Positions 34,644-43,185 of a stretch of 64,000 bases of DNA are shown piece by piece (position 1 is the first letter of the stretch; each line of letters opens with the position of its first letter). The stretch lies in contig CAXXDW010000006.1 of NCBI GenBank assembly GCA_963665575.2, positions 744,001 to 808,000 on the forward strand. Direction: 5' to 3'. A program made the position numbers and the translations under genes. Under the pieces are notes generated by a model. The model searched no databases. It worked only from the letters and a program-made list of their open reading frames with translations, and was not told the DNA's origin. The stretch is from Rariloculus sp963665575 (GTDB lineage: Bacteria > Pseudomonadota > Gammaproteobacteria > Steroidobacterales > Rariloculaceae).

Positions 34644-35897
34644 TTACGCGGCGACATCGACCCCGGCCTCGCTGCGCGGGAAACGGGCCAGTATCGGCAT
34701 GTCCTTGTCGCCGCGGCCGGACATGCCGATGAGAATGCGCCGCCCCGGATTCCTGTCGGCCCAGCGTTTTGCGCCCGCGAGTGCGTGAGCGCTTTCGAGC
34801 GCGGGAAGGATCCCTTCGGCCTCGCAGCACTCGTCGAGCGCGGCGAGCGCTTCGGCGTCGCTCGCGGTTTCGTAGTCGACCCGGCCGACGAGCTTGAGCA
34901 GCGAATGCTCGGGACCGACGCCCGGGTAATCGAGCCCGGCGGAGACGGAGTGCGTTTCCTGGATCTGGCCGTCGTCGTCATAGAGCAGCATGGAGTAGTT
35001 GCCGTGCAGGACGCCGGGCCGTCCGGCCGCGATCGTGGCCGAATGCTGTCCGAGCGCGCTGCCGCAGCCGCCGGCCTCGATCCCGAAGAGCGCGGCGTCG
35101 CGGTCGGCGAGAAACGCATGGAAGATGCCGATGGCATTCGAGCCGCCGCCGACACAGGCGAAGACGGCGTCGGGCAGCTTGCCGCCCTCTTCGAGCATCT
35201 GCGCGCGCGCCTCGCGTCCGATCACGGCCTGCAGTTCCCTGACGAGCAACGGGTACGGGTGCGGGCCGATGGCCGAGCCGATGAGGTAGTAGGTGCCTTC
35301 GGGGTCGGAGACCCAGTCCCGGATCGCTTCGTCGATCGCCGAGCGCAGCGTGCGGTCGCCCGAGGTCACGGAGATGACGCTCGCGCCCAGGCGACGCATG
35401 CGGTCCACATTCGGGGCCTGCCGTTCGACATCGACCTCGCCCATGTAGACGACGCAGGGCAGCCCGAGGCGGGCACAGGCCGCGGCCGCCGCGACGCCGT
35501 GCTGGCCGGCGCCCGTTTCGGCCACGACGCGCTTCGCTCCGAGCGCCTGAGCCAGAAGCGCCTGGCCGATGCCGTTGTTGATCTTGTGCGCACCGGTGTG
35601 TGCGAGGTCCTCGCGCTTGAACCACACATCGGCACCCCAGCGCTCGCCGAGACGAGGCGCCGCGGTCAGCGCCGTCGGCCGTCCCACCCAGCTCTTCAGC
35701 TCCGCTTCGAGCCGTTGCTGGAACGCTGCCGATGGCAGCACGTCGCGCACGCCCTCGCTCAACCGGTTGACGGCGGTCATGAGCGTTTCCGGAACGTACT
35801 GGCCGCCGAACGGGCCGAAGCGGCCGCGCTCGTCGGGCAGGCTGCCGGCGATCAGGGCCTGCAGCAGGTCTTCGTGTTCGGTCGCATTCTCATGCAT
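34644..35897 (-). CDS. trpB: Tryptophan synthase beta chain
   Basis: 417 residues from the ATG at 35897, which overlaps the trpF end by 8 bases. PLP enzyme joining indole and serine. GRFGPFGGQYVPETLM, the PLP lysine in HTGAHKINNGIGQALLA, the ETGAGQHGVA loop and the GGGSNAIGIFHAF phosphate cup are visible. Its last codons encode VDVAA and then stop inside a decayed copy of the trpA start. Confidence 0.98.
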   Translation of the reverse strand: MHENATEHEDLLQALIAGSLPDERGRFGPFGGQYVPETLMTAVNRLSEGVRDVLPSAAFQQRLEAELKSWVGRPTALTAAPRLGERWGADVWFKREDLAHTGAHKINNGIGQALLAQALGAKRVVAETGAGQHGVAAAAACARLGLPCVVYMGEVDVERQAPNVDRMRRLGASVISVTSGDRTLRSAIDEAIRDWVSDPEGTYYLIGSAIGPHPYPLLVRELQAVIGREARAQMLEEGGKLPDAVFACVGGGSNAIGIFHAFLADRDAALFGIEAGGCGSALGQHSATIAAGRPGVLHGNYSMLLYDDDGQIQETHSVSAGLDYPGVGPEHSLLKLVGRVDYETASDAEALAALDECCEAEGILPALESAHALAGAKRWADRNPGRRILIGMSGRGDKDMPILARFPRSEAGVDVAA

Positions 35898-36486
35898 GAC
35901 GGTCCTCCAGTGCCCGCACGCGGGCAATGAATGCTTCGATCTTCGCGGGATCCTTGAGGCCGCGCTGGCGTTCGACGCCGCTCGAGACATCGACCCCCCA
36001 GGGCCGGACGGTGTCGATGGCCTCGGCGACATTGTCCGCATCGAGCCCGCCCGCGAGCACGATGTCGGTCTCCGCCGCGAGCGTACAAGCTTCGCCCCAG
36101 TCGGCTGTTTTCCCGCTGCCGCTCAGTGCGCCCTCGAACAGCAACCGCACGGGATACGAGGGTCCCGCGGGTGAGCGGCCGTTGCGATAGACGGGCAGCA
36201 CCGTGCAGTCCTCGGGCAGGTCGAGCCCGGCGAGGTCCTCGGCGTCGGTCTGCAGCCAGTCGGGCGCCAGCACCTCGAGCACGCGGCGGACGTGCTCGGC
36301 CGCCGGATGGTGCATGACGGCGACCCGCAAAACGCCGTCCGGGATGCCGGCCGACAGCTCCAGTGCCCGCTCGGCGCTGACCTCGCGCGGCGACGGCGCG
36401 AACACGAAACCGACGGCATCGGCTCCGGCGGCGACGGCGGCAGTCACGGCGTCCTCGCTCGTCATGCCGCAGATCTTCACGAACAT
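35890..36486 (-). CDS. trpF: Phosphoribosylanthranilate isomerase
   Basis: 198 residues from the ATG at 36486 (MFVKICGMTSEDA, the family start). TIM-barrel isomerase for the Amadori step. KICGM (catalytic Cys), VGFVFAPSPR, ETDIVLAGGLDADNV and GVDVSSGVER are present. It follows trpC after 97 bases that contain a degraded second copy of its own 5' end. Confidence 0.97.
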   Translation of the reverse strand: MFVKICGMTSEDAVTAAVAAGADAVGFVFAPSPREVSAERALELSAGIPDGVLRVAVMHHPAAEHVRRVLEVLAPDWLQTDAEDLAGLDLPEDCTVLPVYRNGRSPAGPSYPVRLLFEGALSGSGKTADWGEACTLAAETDIVLAGGLDADNVAEAIDTVRPWGVDVSSGVERQRGLKDPAKIEAFIARVRALEDRHA

Positions 36487-36583
36487 GCCCGCAACTCCAC
36501 CCGGACCCCACGCCCGAAGGCAAGAAGTTCCAGGCGTGCCCGTTTGGAAGGTGCCGTGACGTCCTCGGTGCTCATGTAAGTCC

Positions 36584-37426
36584 TCACGAACATGCCCGCA
36601 AGTCCTCCCGTACGTTGCGGCCGGCGGCAAGAAGATCACGGAGCGCGCGTTCGGGATCGGCGGCCTGCATGAGCGAGGAGCCGACGAGTGCGAGTTCATA
36701 ACCGAGTTCGCTGACCGTGGCCGCATCGGCCGCGGTCGCGATGCCGCTTTCGGCCACGGTCGGCAGCTTGACTGGAAGCAGCGGCGCAAGCTCGGCGAAC
36801 CGTTCGAAGCGGACCTCGAGGTCCCGGAGATCGCGGCAATTGACGCCGGCAAGGACCGGGTGGCTGCCGGAGTCGACTGGCAGGGCGGCGATGCGTTCGA
36901 GGTCGCGCCGGTCGAAGGCCTCGAGCAGGACGAAGAGGTCGTATTCGCGGGCGCAATCGACGAGTTCGCGAACCTCGGAGTCGTCGAGCATCGTCACAAT
37001 GACGAGCACGCCGCCGGCGCCGGCCGCACGCGCCTCGAGCACCTGGTAGGGCGAGGTCAGGAAGTCCTTGCGCATGACCGGGCAGCCGTGTGGAGCGAGG
37101 TCGGCCGCGGCCTCCACGAGATGGTCGATGGCGCCGTGGAATTCGTCGGGCTCGGTCAGAACCGAAATGGCGGCAGCGCCGCCGCGCGCGTATGCCGCAA
37201 GCTGCTTGGCACGGTCGAAACTCTGCGCCGCGAGGCCTCCGGCCGCAGGTGACCGGAGCTTGAGTTCGGCGATCACGTCGAAGCCGCCGAGCTTGAGCGG
37301 CGGCGCTGCCGGCGCCGCGCGCGCCCGGTCGGCGAGCAGGCCCTCCGAAACGGCAAGCCGCGCGCGACGTACGCGCTCGCGGCTCGCGTCTGCCATCCGC
37401 CGGAGAAAGCTGCTGGCGCTGCTCAT
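36584..37426 (-). CDS. trpC: Indole-3-glycerol phosphate synthase
   Basis: 280 residues from the ATG at 37426 (MSSASSFLRRMADASRERV); longer in-frame readings run through trpD and are rejected. TIM barrel: VIAELKLRSPAAGG (catalytic Lys), VMRKDFLTSPYQVLEARAAGAGGVLVIV, AGVNCRDLRDLEV, VAESGIAT. Monofunctional, not fused to TrpF. Confidence 0.96.
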   Translation of the reverse strand: MSSASSFLRRMADASRERVRRARLAVSEGLLADRARAAPAAPPLKLGGFDVIAELKLRSPAAGGLAAQSFDRAKQLAAYARGGAAAISVLTEPDEFHGAIDHLVEAAADLAPHGCPVMRKDFLTSPYQVLEARAAGAGGVLVIVTMLDDSEVRELVDCAREYDLFVLLEAFDRRDLERIAALPVDSGSHPVLAGVNCRDLRDLEVRFERFAELAPLLPVKLPTVAESGIATAADAATVSELGYELALVGSSLMQAADPERALRDLLAAGRNVREDLRACS

Positions 37427-37604
37427 TGGCGGTTGGCCCGGGAACAACGGCCGAACGGCCGACAGCGCTTGCGCGTCGCGTTGGTCATGCTGCCACGACA
37501 GCTGCTGCGGCCGTTCGCGGGGATGAAACGACCGAAAAAAAGTTGAGCCGCTGCGCGCCCGAGCGTCGCATCGGCCGTGAGCCCGGCAAGGGAACGGCTG
37601 GCGG

Positions 37605-38635
37605 TCATGGACGTTCGGCCTCGGCGAACGCGTCGAGTCGTTCGAGCAGCCGCCCCGCGCTGCCGTCGGCAATCGCCTCGCGCGCCCGTTGAACGGCCGT
37701 GAGCGGGTCCGCGACCGTTCCCGTGACCTCCAGCGCAAGCGCCGCCCCGAGCACGAGCGCATCGGCGTGAGCCGGCGTATCGCCCCCCATGAGCGCGGCC
37801 CGGAGCCGCGCGGCATTGCTCGCCGCATCGCTGCCGCGAAGCGCATCCTCGTCGCAGCGCGCCATGCCGTAGTCGCCCGGATCCCGGACGCCGCGCACCA
37901 CGTTCCCGGCGCTCACGTCGTGGCAGATGAACGGGCCGATCGGCGTCGCCTCATCCCAGCCCGCCGCGCCATGGATCACGAACGCGCGGCGCATCGGCAA
38001 CCCCGCCAGAGTCGAAGCCATGAGTTCGGCGACGGGCTCGCTCGGCGCGCCGATGACGTGGAACGGCGGTCCGGCCGGATTGACGAGCGGACCCAGGATG
38101 TTGAACACGGTGCGAACGCCGAGCGCGATGCGGATCGGCGCGATGTGCTTCATGGCCGGGTGATAGTGCGGTGCGAACAGGAACGTGAAACCCGTCGCGT
38201 CGAGGCAGCGGCCGGAAGCCTCTTCGTCTAACGGCATCGGCTGCCCGAGGGCCGCGAGCACGTCGGCGCTGCCGGACTTGCTCGTCACCGAGCGGTTGCC
38301 GTGCTTGACCACGGGAAGACCGCAGGCGGCCGCGAGCAGAGCGCTGCCCGTGGACAGGTTGAGGCTGCCGGAGCCGTCGCCGCCGGTGCCGACTATATCG
38401 ACGTAATCGCCGCCGTCGGCAATCGCCGGACGGCGTGCAAGTTCTCGCATCGCAAGCGCGAAGCCGCGAATCTCCGCGGCGGATTCGCCCTTGGCCCGAA
38501 GCGCCGCGAGCAGCGCGCCGGCAAGCGCGGGCTCGAGCGTCCCGGCCGCCATCTCGCGCAGCAGCGCCGCCGCTTCGTCCTGCGTGAGGTCGCTGCCGGC
38601 AAGCAGCCTGTCAAGGATTCCGGAGGCAGAAATGC

Positions 38636-38639
<4 letters not shown>
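37605..38639 (-). CDS. trpD: Anthranilate phosphoribosyltransferase
   Basis: 344 residues, ATG overlapping the trpG stop (ATGA). Transfers phosphoribosyl from PRPP to anthranilate. VGTGGDGSGSLNLSTGSA (PRPP loop), KHGNRSVTSKSGSADVLAALG and HPAMKHIAPIRIALGVRTVFNILGPLVNPA are the family blocks. The 178-base gap to trpC contains a T7 run (on the minus strand) and a weak echo of the trpC start. Confidence 0.97.
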
Positions 38640-39217
<578 letters not shown>

Positions 39218-39335
39218 AGCCAGTCCTCCGCAAGCTCGGGAAACGCCAGGCCAGTGGTTGCCGATCCGCCGCGGCACACGCCCCGGTCCGCGGGCTCGGC
39301 GGCGCGCAGTCGGTCGTCCGGAGACTCACGAGCGC

Positions 39336-40727
39336 TCACAACCCTTCCTCCGCAAGCTCAAGCGCGCGCCTGAGGATCGCGCTCTTGGCCAGCACCTCGT
39401 CGTGTTCGCGCTCGGGCACGCTGTCGGCGACGATGCCGGCGCCCGCCTGAAAGCTGTACTCGTCGCCGTTGAAAACCATCGTGCGAATCGTGATCGCCTG
39501 GTCCATATTGCCGTTCTTCGCGAAGTACCCGACCGTGCCGCCGTAAAGGCCCCGGCCGACGGGCTCGAGCCCGGCGATGAGTTCCATTGCCCGGACCTTC
39601 GGCGCGCCGACGAGCGTTCCGGCCGGAAACGCCGCCGCAAAAAGGTCCAGCGCGTCGCGGTCGTCGGCGAGCTTGCCTCGGACCCCGCTGACGATGTGCA
39701 TGACGTGGCTGTAGCGCTCGATCTTTCGATACGGGTCCACATGGACCGATCCCGCATGCGCGACGCGGCCGAGATCGTTGCGCGCGAGGTCGACGAGCAT
39801 GACGTGCTCGGCGTTTTCTTTTGGATCGGCGAGCAGCTCCTTCTCGAGGCCGCCATCTTCGGATCGCGTTGCGCCGCGCGGCCGTGTGCCGGCGATCGGC
39901 CGCAGCGAGGCCTGACGGCCATCGAGCCTGACGAGCGCTTCAGGCGAGGATCCGGCAATCCTGAGGTCGCCGAGTTCGAAGAAGAACATGTACGGGGAGG
40001 GATTGAGCAGCCGCATGCCGCGGTAGGTCTGGAACGGATCGAGGCCGGAACGTCCGCTGAAGCGGGACGAGAGCACGATCTGGTAGATGTCGCCGGCGCC
40101 GATATGCGTCTTGCATCGGTCCACCGCGGCGAGAAACTCGGGCTTGGCGAAACTCGAGTCGGCCTTGCTGAAGCCGCCGCGTCCGCGCACGCTGCTGACG
40201 CCGCCCCTGAGCGCCCGGACGACCTCCGCGCCGAGTGCCTGGCGTTCGGCCTCCGGCCCCGCGTGCAGCAACGCAACGCGCCGTGTCAGATGGTCGAAGA
40301 CGAGCACCGAGCGCGGTGCGACGAAGGCGCCCTGAGCCAGACCGTCGAGTTCCGCACGGTTCGGGGGCAGCCGCTCGAAGTAGCGCACGATGTCGTAGCC
40401 CGCGGCGCCGACGAGCCCGCCGTTGAACGGGATGCCCGGGATCGCGGGCCGTAGTTCCGGGCTCAGCGCGAGCGCCTCGCGCATGAGGTCGAGCCATTGC
40501 GCGGCGTCTCTGGGCAGCGGCCGCGGCGCGCCGTCGACGAGTACCTCGTTCGTGGTCGGCCGAAACTCGAGCGTGAGGGCTTCGCCGAACCCGAGGAAGG
40601 AATAGCGCGCGAGCCGGTCCCCGCCCTCGACGCTCTCAAGCAGAAAGCGCGGCTTGAACGGCGTGAGCTTCAGCCAGGCTGAAACCGGCGTATCGAGATC
40701 GGCCGCAATGTCGAACGGTGATTCCAT
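39336..40727 (-). CDS. trpE: Anthranilate synthase component I
   Basis: 463 residues. Converts chorismate to anthranilate. The C-terminal chorismate-binding domain shows IAGTRPRGATRSEDGGLEKELLADPKENAEHVMLVDLARNDLGRV, FPAGTLVGAPKVRAMELI and GLYGGTVGYFAKNGNMDQAITIRT. The N-terminal LLESVEGGDRLARYSFLG holds the tryptophan feedback site (LLES motif), so product inhibition is expected. First structural gene of the trp operon; preceded by the leader peptide and attenuator. Confidence 0.97.
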   Translation of the reverse strand: MESPFDIAADLDTPVSAWLKLTPFKPRFLLESVEGGDRLARYSFLGFGEALTLEFRPTTNEVLVDGAPRPLPRDAAQWLDLMREALALSPELRPAIPGIPFNGGLVGAAGYDIVRYFERLPPNRAELDGLAQGAFVAPRSVLVFDHLTRRVALLHAGPEAERQALGAEVVRALRGGVSSVRGRGGFSKADSSFAKPEFLAAVDRCKTHIGAGDIYQIVLSSRFSGRSGLDPFQTYRGMRLLNPSPYMFFFELGDLRIAGSSPEALVRLDGRQASLRPIAGTRPRGATRSEDGGLEKELLADPKENAEHVMLVDLARNDLGRVAHAGSVHVDPYRKIERYSHVMHIVSGVRGKLADDRDALDLFAAAFPAGTLVGAPKVRAMELIAGLEPVGRGLYGGTVGYFAKNGNMDQAITIRTMVFNGDEYSFQAGAGIVADSVPEREHDEVLAKSAILRRALELAEEGL

Positions 40728-40750
40728 GAATCGTTGCTCCAGAACGAAAA

Positions 40751-40782
40751 GAACCCATCCCCGGCGCGGCGGAGATGGGTTC
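40751..40782 (-). terminator. trp attenuator terminator hairpin
   Basis: On the minus strand AACCCATC (40752-40759 complement) pairs with GATGGGTT (40774-40781 complement), with further CCG/CGG pairing inside, and is followed directly by CTTTTCGTT. It lies 47 bases after the trp leader stop and about 20 bases before the trpE start, the expected position for a rho-independent attenuator. Confidence 0.75.
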
Positions 40783-40828
40783 GCATGATCCGTGTTCGGT
40801 CAGACTGCTTCAGTCGTCCAGGCGTGCG

Positions 40829-40879
40829 CTACCCACCCGCTGACAGCCTTCGCCACCAGCAATTCCTCAAGGTCGACAT
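40829..40879 (-). CDS. trpL: trp leader peptide
   Basis: A 16-residue frame, MSTLRNCWWRRLSAGG, with tandem Trp codons 8 and 9 (TGG TGG at 40853-40858 on the minus strand), about 100 bases upstream of trpE. The codons at its end (GGGTGGGTAG) can partly pair with the 5' arm of the downstream attenuator, giving a candidate antiterminator. Ribosome stalling at the Trp codons under tryptophan starvation would be expected to favour read-through. No strong Shine-Dalgarno is seen. Too short for normal gene callers. Confidence 0.72.
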   Translation of the reverse strand: MSTLRNCWWRRLSAGG

Positions 40880-40934
40880 TTGGGCACCCGCAAACATGGG
40901 GGCGCAGTATGTCGGGCCGGCCCGCCAGGGTCAA

Positions 40935-41049
40935 GGCAGGACCGGCAGGGCAGGACAGGGCGCGCAGGATCGGCGGAACGGGACCCGCAGAGCAGCACCG
41001 GTGGGGCAGAATCCGCGGGGCAGGAGCTGCGGAGCAGGACCGGCCGGTA
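40935..41049. repeat. Degenerate GC-rich repeat upstream of trpL
   Basis: About seven imperfect units of 14-22 bases built on GCAGGACCGGC fill the gap between trpL and the SLC13 gene. No protein is supported. The trp promoter must lie in or beside this block, but no convincing -35/-10 is visible. Confidence 0.6.
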
Positions 41050-41131
41050 GCATCGGCCGACCGGCACTCAACCACGCCAACCGGTCGATTCTCCGGGCGA
41101 CCGTTCACGACGGTTCCGGGCAGCCACGCGC

Positions 41132-42970
41132 TTACAGGTCATACAGCAGCGGCAACACGATCGAGAAGCCGAGCCAGGTGATCAGCACGAGCGGGCCGCC
41201 GGCACGCAGGAAGTCGCCGAACCTGTAACCGCCGGCGGCCATGATCAGCAGGTTGGTTTGGTAACCGAACGGCGTCGCATAGCTCATGTTGGCGCCGAAG
41301 ATCACGGCCAGGACGAACGGTTCCGGCGAAACGCCGAGTTCCGTCGCGATCTGGATCGCGATCGGTGTGCCGATGACGCCGGCCGCGTTGTTCGAGACGA
41401 TGCTCGTCATCACGGCCATGACGAGCATGAGGCAGCTCAGGATCACCGGAGTCGGCAGCGACGAGACCGCGGCGAGAAACCCCTGGGCGATAAACGCCGC
41501 GGCACCCGTTTCGGTGAGCGCCAGCCCAAGCGCGAGACTCGTCACGATGATCACGATCACGGGTGGATGCAGGGCGCCGCCGGCGTCCTTCCAGGTCAGG
41601 CAGCGCGTGGCGAGCATGAGCCCCACGCCCCCGAGCGCGCTGACCGCGATGGGCAGGATGTTGAGCGCGGCAAGGGCCACGACCGCGATCATGATCGACA
41701 GGGCCCAACTCGAGCGGTGGGTGCGCGGCAGGTCGGTCGAGCCGTCGAGCACGAGCGCCATCTTCAGGCGCTTGAGCTGATCGATCTGCTTTTGGGTGCC
41801 CTGTACGAGGACGACGTCGCCGGCGCGCAGCGGCAGCAGGCCGATGTGGCCCGTCGTGTCCCCGTCGCCGCTTTCGCCGGCGCGGTGCAGCGCGAGCGGC
41901 AGCAGACCCGTGCGCTGGGCGAATCGCGTCGCGGACAGGGTCGAGTTGTGCAGTATCGAGCTGCCCGTGACGACGATTTCGGCGAGTTGCTCCTGTTCGG
42001 GCACCGCGCCGCTGGGGGTCGCCATGTCGGCGGTGCCGGTGACGTCGTGCAGCGTCGCACCGATCTGCTTCTCGAACTCCTTGAGGCGCTCCGGCGTATC
42101 GCGCACCGCCAGCCGGTCGCCGGCCTGCAGCACGACAGAAGGGAGCTTCGCGACAAAGAGTCCGTCACCGCGCTCGATCCGGTCGACCCTGAGCGCATTG
42201 TTCGTAAGCGCGAGACACTGGGCGAAGGACTTGCCGCAGGCGACGCTGTCGTCATGGATGTGCAGCATCGCGTTGAAGACGCGCGGCAGGGCATCGGAGA
42301 GGGGTGCCGTGCGTTCCGGCAGCAGGCGCGGGGCGATGAGCCACAGATAGAGCACCCCGAAGCCGGCGACGATCACGACCGGCAGCGTGTAGTCGAACAT
42401 GCTGAATTGCACGGCGCCGAGGTCCGCGGCTATGGAAACGACGAGCAGGTTGGTCGACGTTCCGATCGTCGTCGACATGCCGCCAAGCAGCGTGGCAAGG
42501 CCGACGGGCATGAGGACCGACGACGGCGAGAGCTTGTTGCGCACGGCAACGCCCATGAGCATCGGCAGCAGCATGATCACGATCGGCGTCGTGTTGATGA
42601 ACGAACTCAGGACGCCCGCCATGATCAGCGTCAGGAGGCTCGCGAGGTGGCGGTTGCGCGCCCACGCGGCGGCGAGTGCGCCCGCGAGCGGCTGCAGCGC
42701 GCCGGTCGTCTCCATGCCCTTGCCGAGCATCATGAGCGAGCAGATCGTGATCAGCGCCTGGTGACCGAACCCGGACAGGAACGCCTGCGGCTGGAGCCCG
42801 CCGCCCGGATGAGGGAAGAGCTGGAAGGTCACGACGAGGATGATCAGTATGGTCAGCCCCGACGCCTCCAGCGGCAGCTTCTCGCGCGTAAACAGATACA
42901 GCGCGAACAGGGTCAGCAGCAGGACGAACAGGGTGTGGAGGTCTGGAAGTGCGGACACGGCGCGGACCAC
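41132..42970 (-). CDS. SLC13-family transporter with two TrkA-C domains
   Basis: 612 residues. Two hydrophobic halves (about 10-215 and 425-610, roughly ten or more membrane helices) flank a soluble insert with two RCK_C/TrkA-C domains (NNALRVDRIERGDGLFVAKLPSVVLQAGDRLAVRDTPERLKEFE and GLLPLRAGDVVLVQGTQKQIDQL). SSFINTTPIVIMLLP and the mirrored IVSNNAAGVIGTPIAIQIA are the paired SNT-type ion/substrate motifs of sodium-dicarboxylate/sulfate symporters. Substrate (sulfate or dicarboxylate) not resolvable. It lies downstream of the sterol operon on the same strand, 215 bases away. Confidence 0.9.
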   Translation of the reverse strand: MVRAVSALPDLHTLFVLLLTLFALYLFTREKLPLEASGLTILIILVVTFQLFPHPGGGLQPQAFLSGFGHQALITICSLMMLGKGMETTGALQPLAGALAAAWARNRHLASLLTLIMAGVLSSFINTTPIVIMLLPMLMGVAVRNKLSPSSVLMPVGLATLLGGMSTTIGTSTNLLVVSIAADLGAVQFSMFDYTLPVVIVAGFGVLYLWLIAPRLLPERTAPLSDALPRVFNAMLHIHDDSVACGKSFAQCLALTNNALRVDRIERGDGLFVAKLPSVVLQAGDRLAVRDTPERLKEFEKQIGATLHDVTGTADMATPSGAVPEQEQLAEIVVTGSSILHNSTLSATRFAQRTGLLPLALHRAGESGDGDTTGHIGLLPLRAGDVVLVQGTQKQIDQLKRLKMALVLDGSTDLPRTHRSSWALSIMIAVVALAALNILPIAVSALGGVGLMLATRCLTWKDAGGALHPPVIVIIVTSLALGLALTETGAAAFIAQGFLAAVSSLPTPVILSCLMLVMAVMTSIVSNNAAGVIGTPIAIQIATELGVSPEPFVLAVIFGANMSYATPFGYQTNLLIMAAGGYRFGDFLRAGGPLVLITWLGFSIVLPLLYDL

Positions 42971-43185
42971 TGGCAGCTTGTGTAGCCCCTAATACCACGC
43001 TCGCCGCCGGATGGCCACGGGTTGACACAGTGCGATTCGCACCTCCGGCGTGTCGACCGAGCCGAAGCCCATGACGCGGCACTTCAGGGACACGGCGCTG
43101 TCACGATCGCGTATCGCAACGGCCGGGGAGGCAGTTTGTTGCCTGCCCGCGCAGCCCGTGAAGCGGCGCGGCTGCGAAGAATCGC

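Noticed and set aside
41258..42985. 575-codon frame antisense to the SLC13 transporter
   Set aside because: Composition is Arg/Asp/His-rich without hydrophobic or catalytic motifs; the opposite strand encodes a coherent membrane protein.
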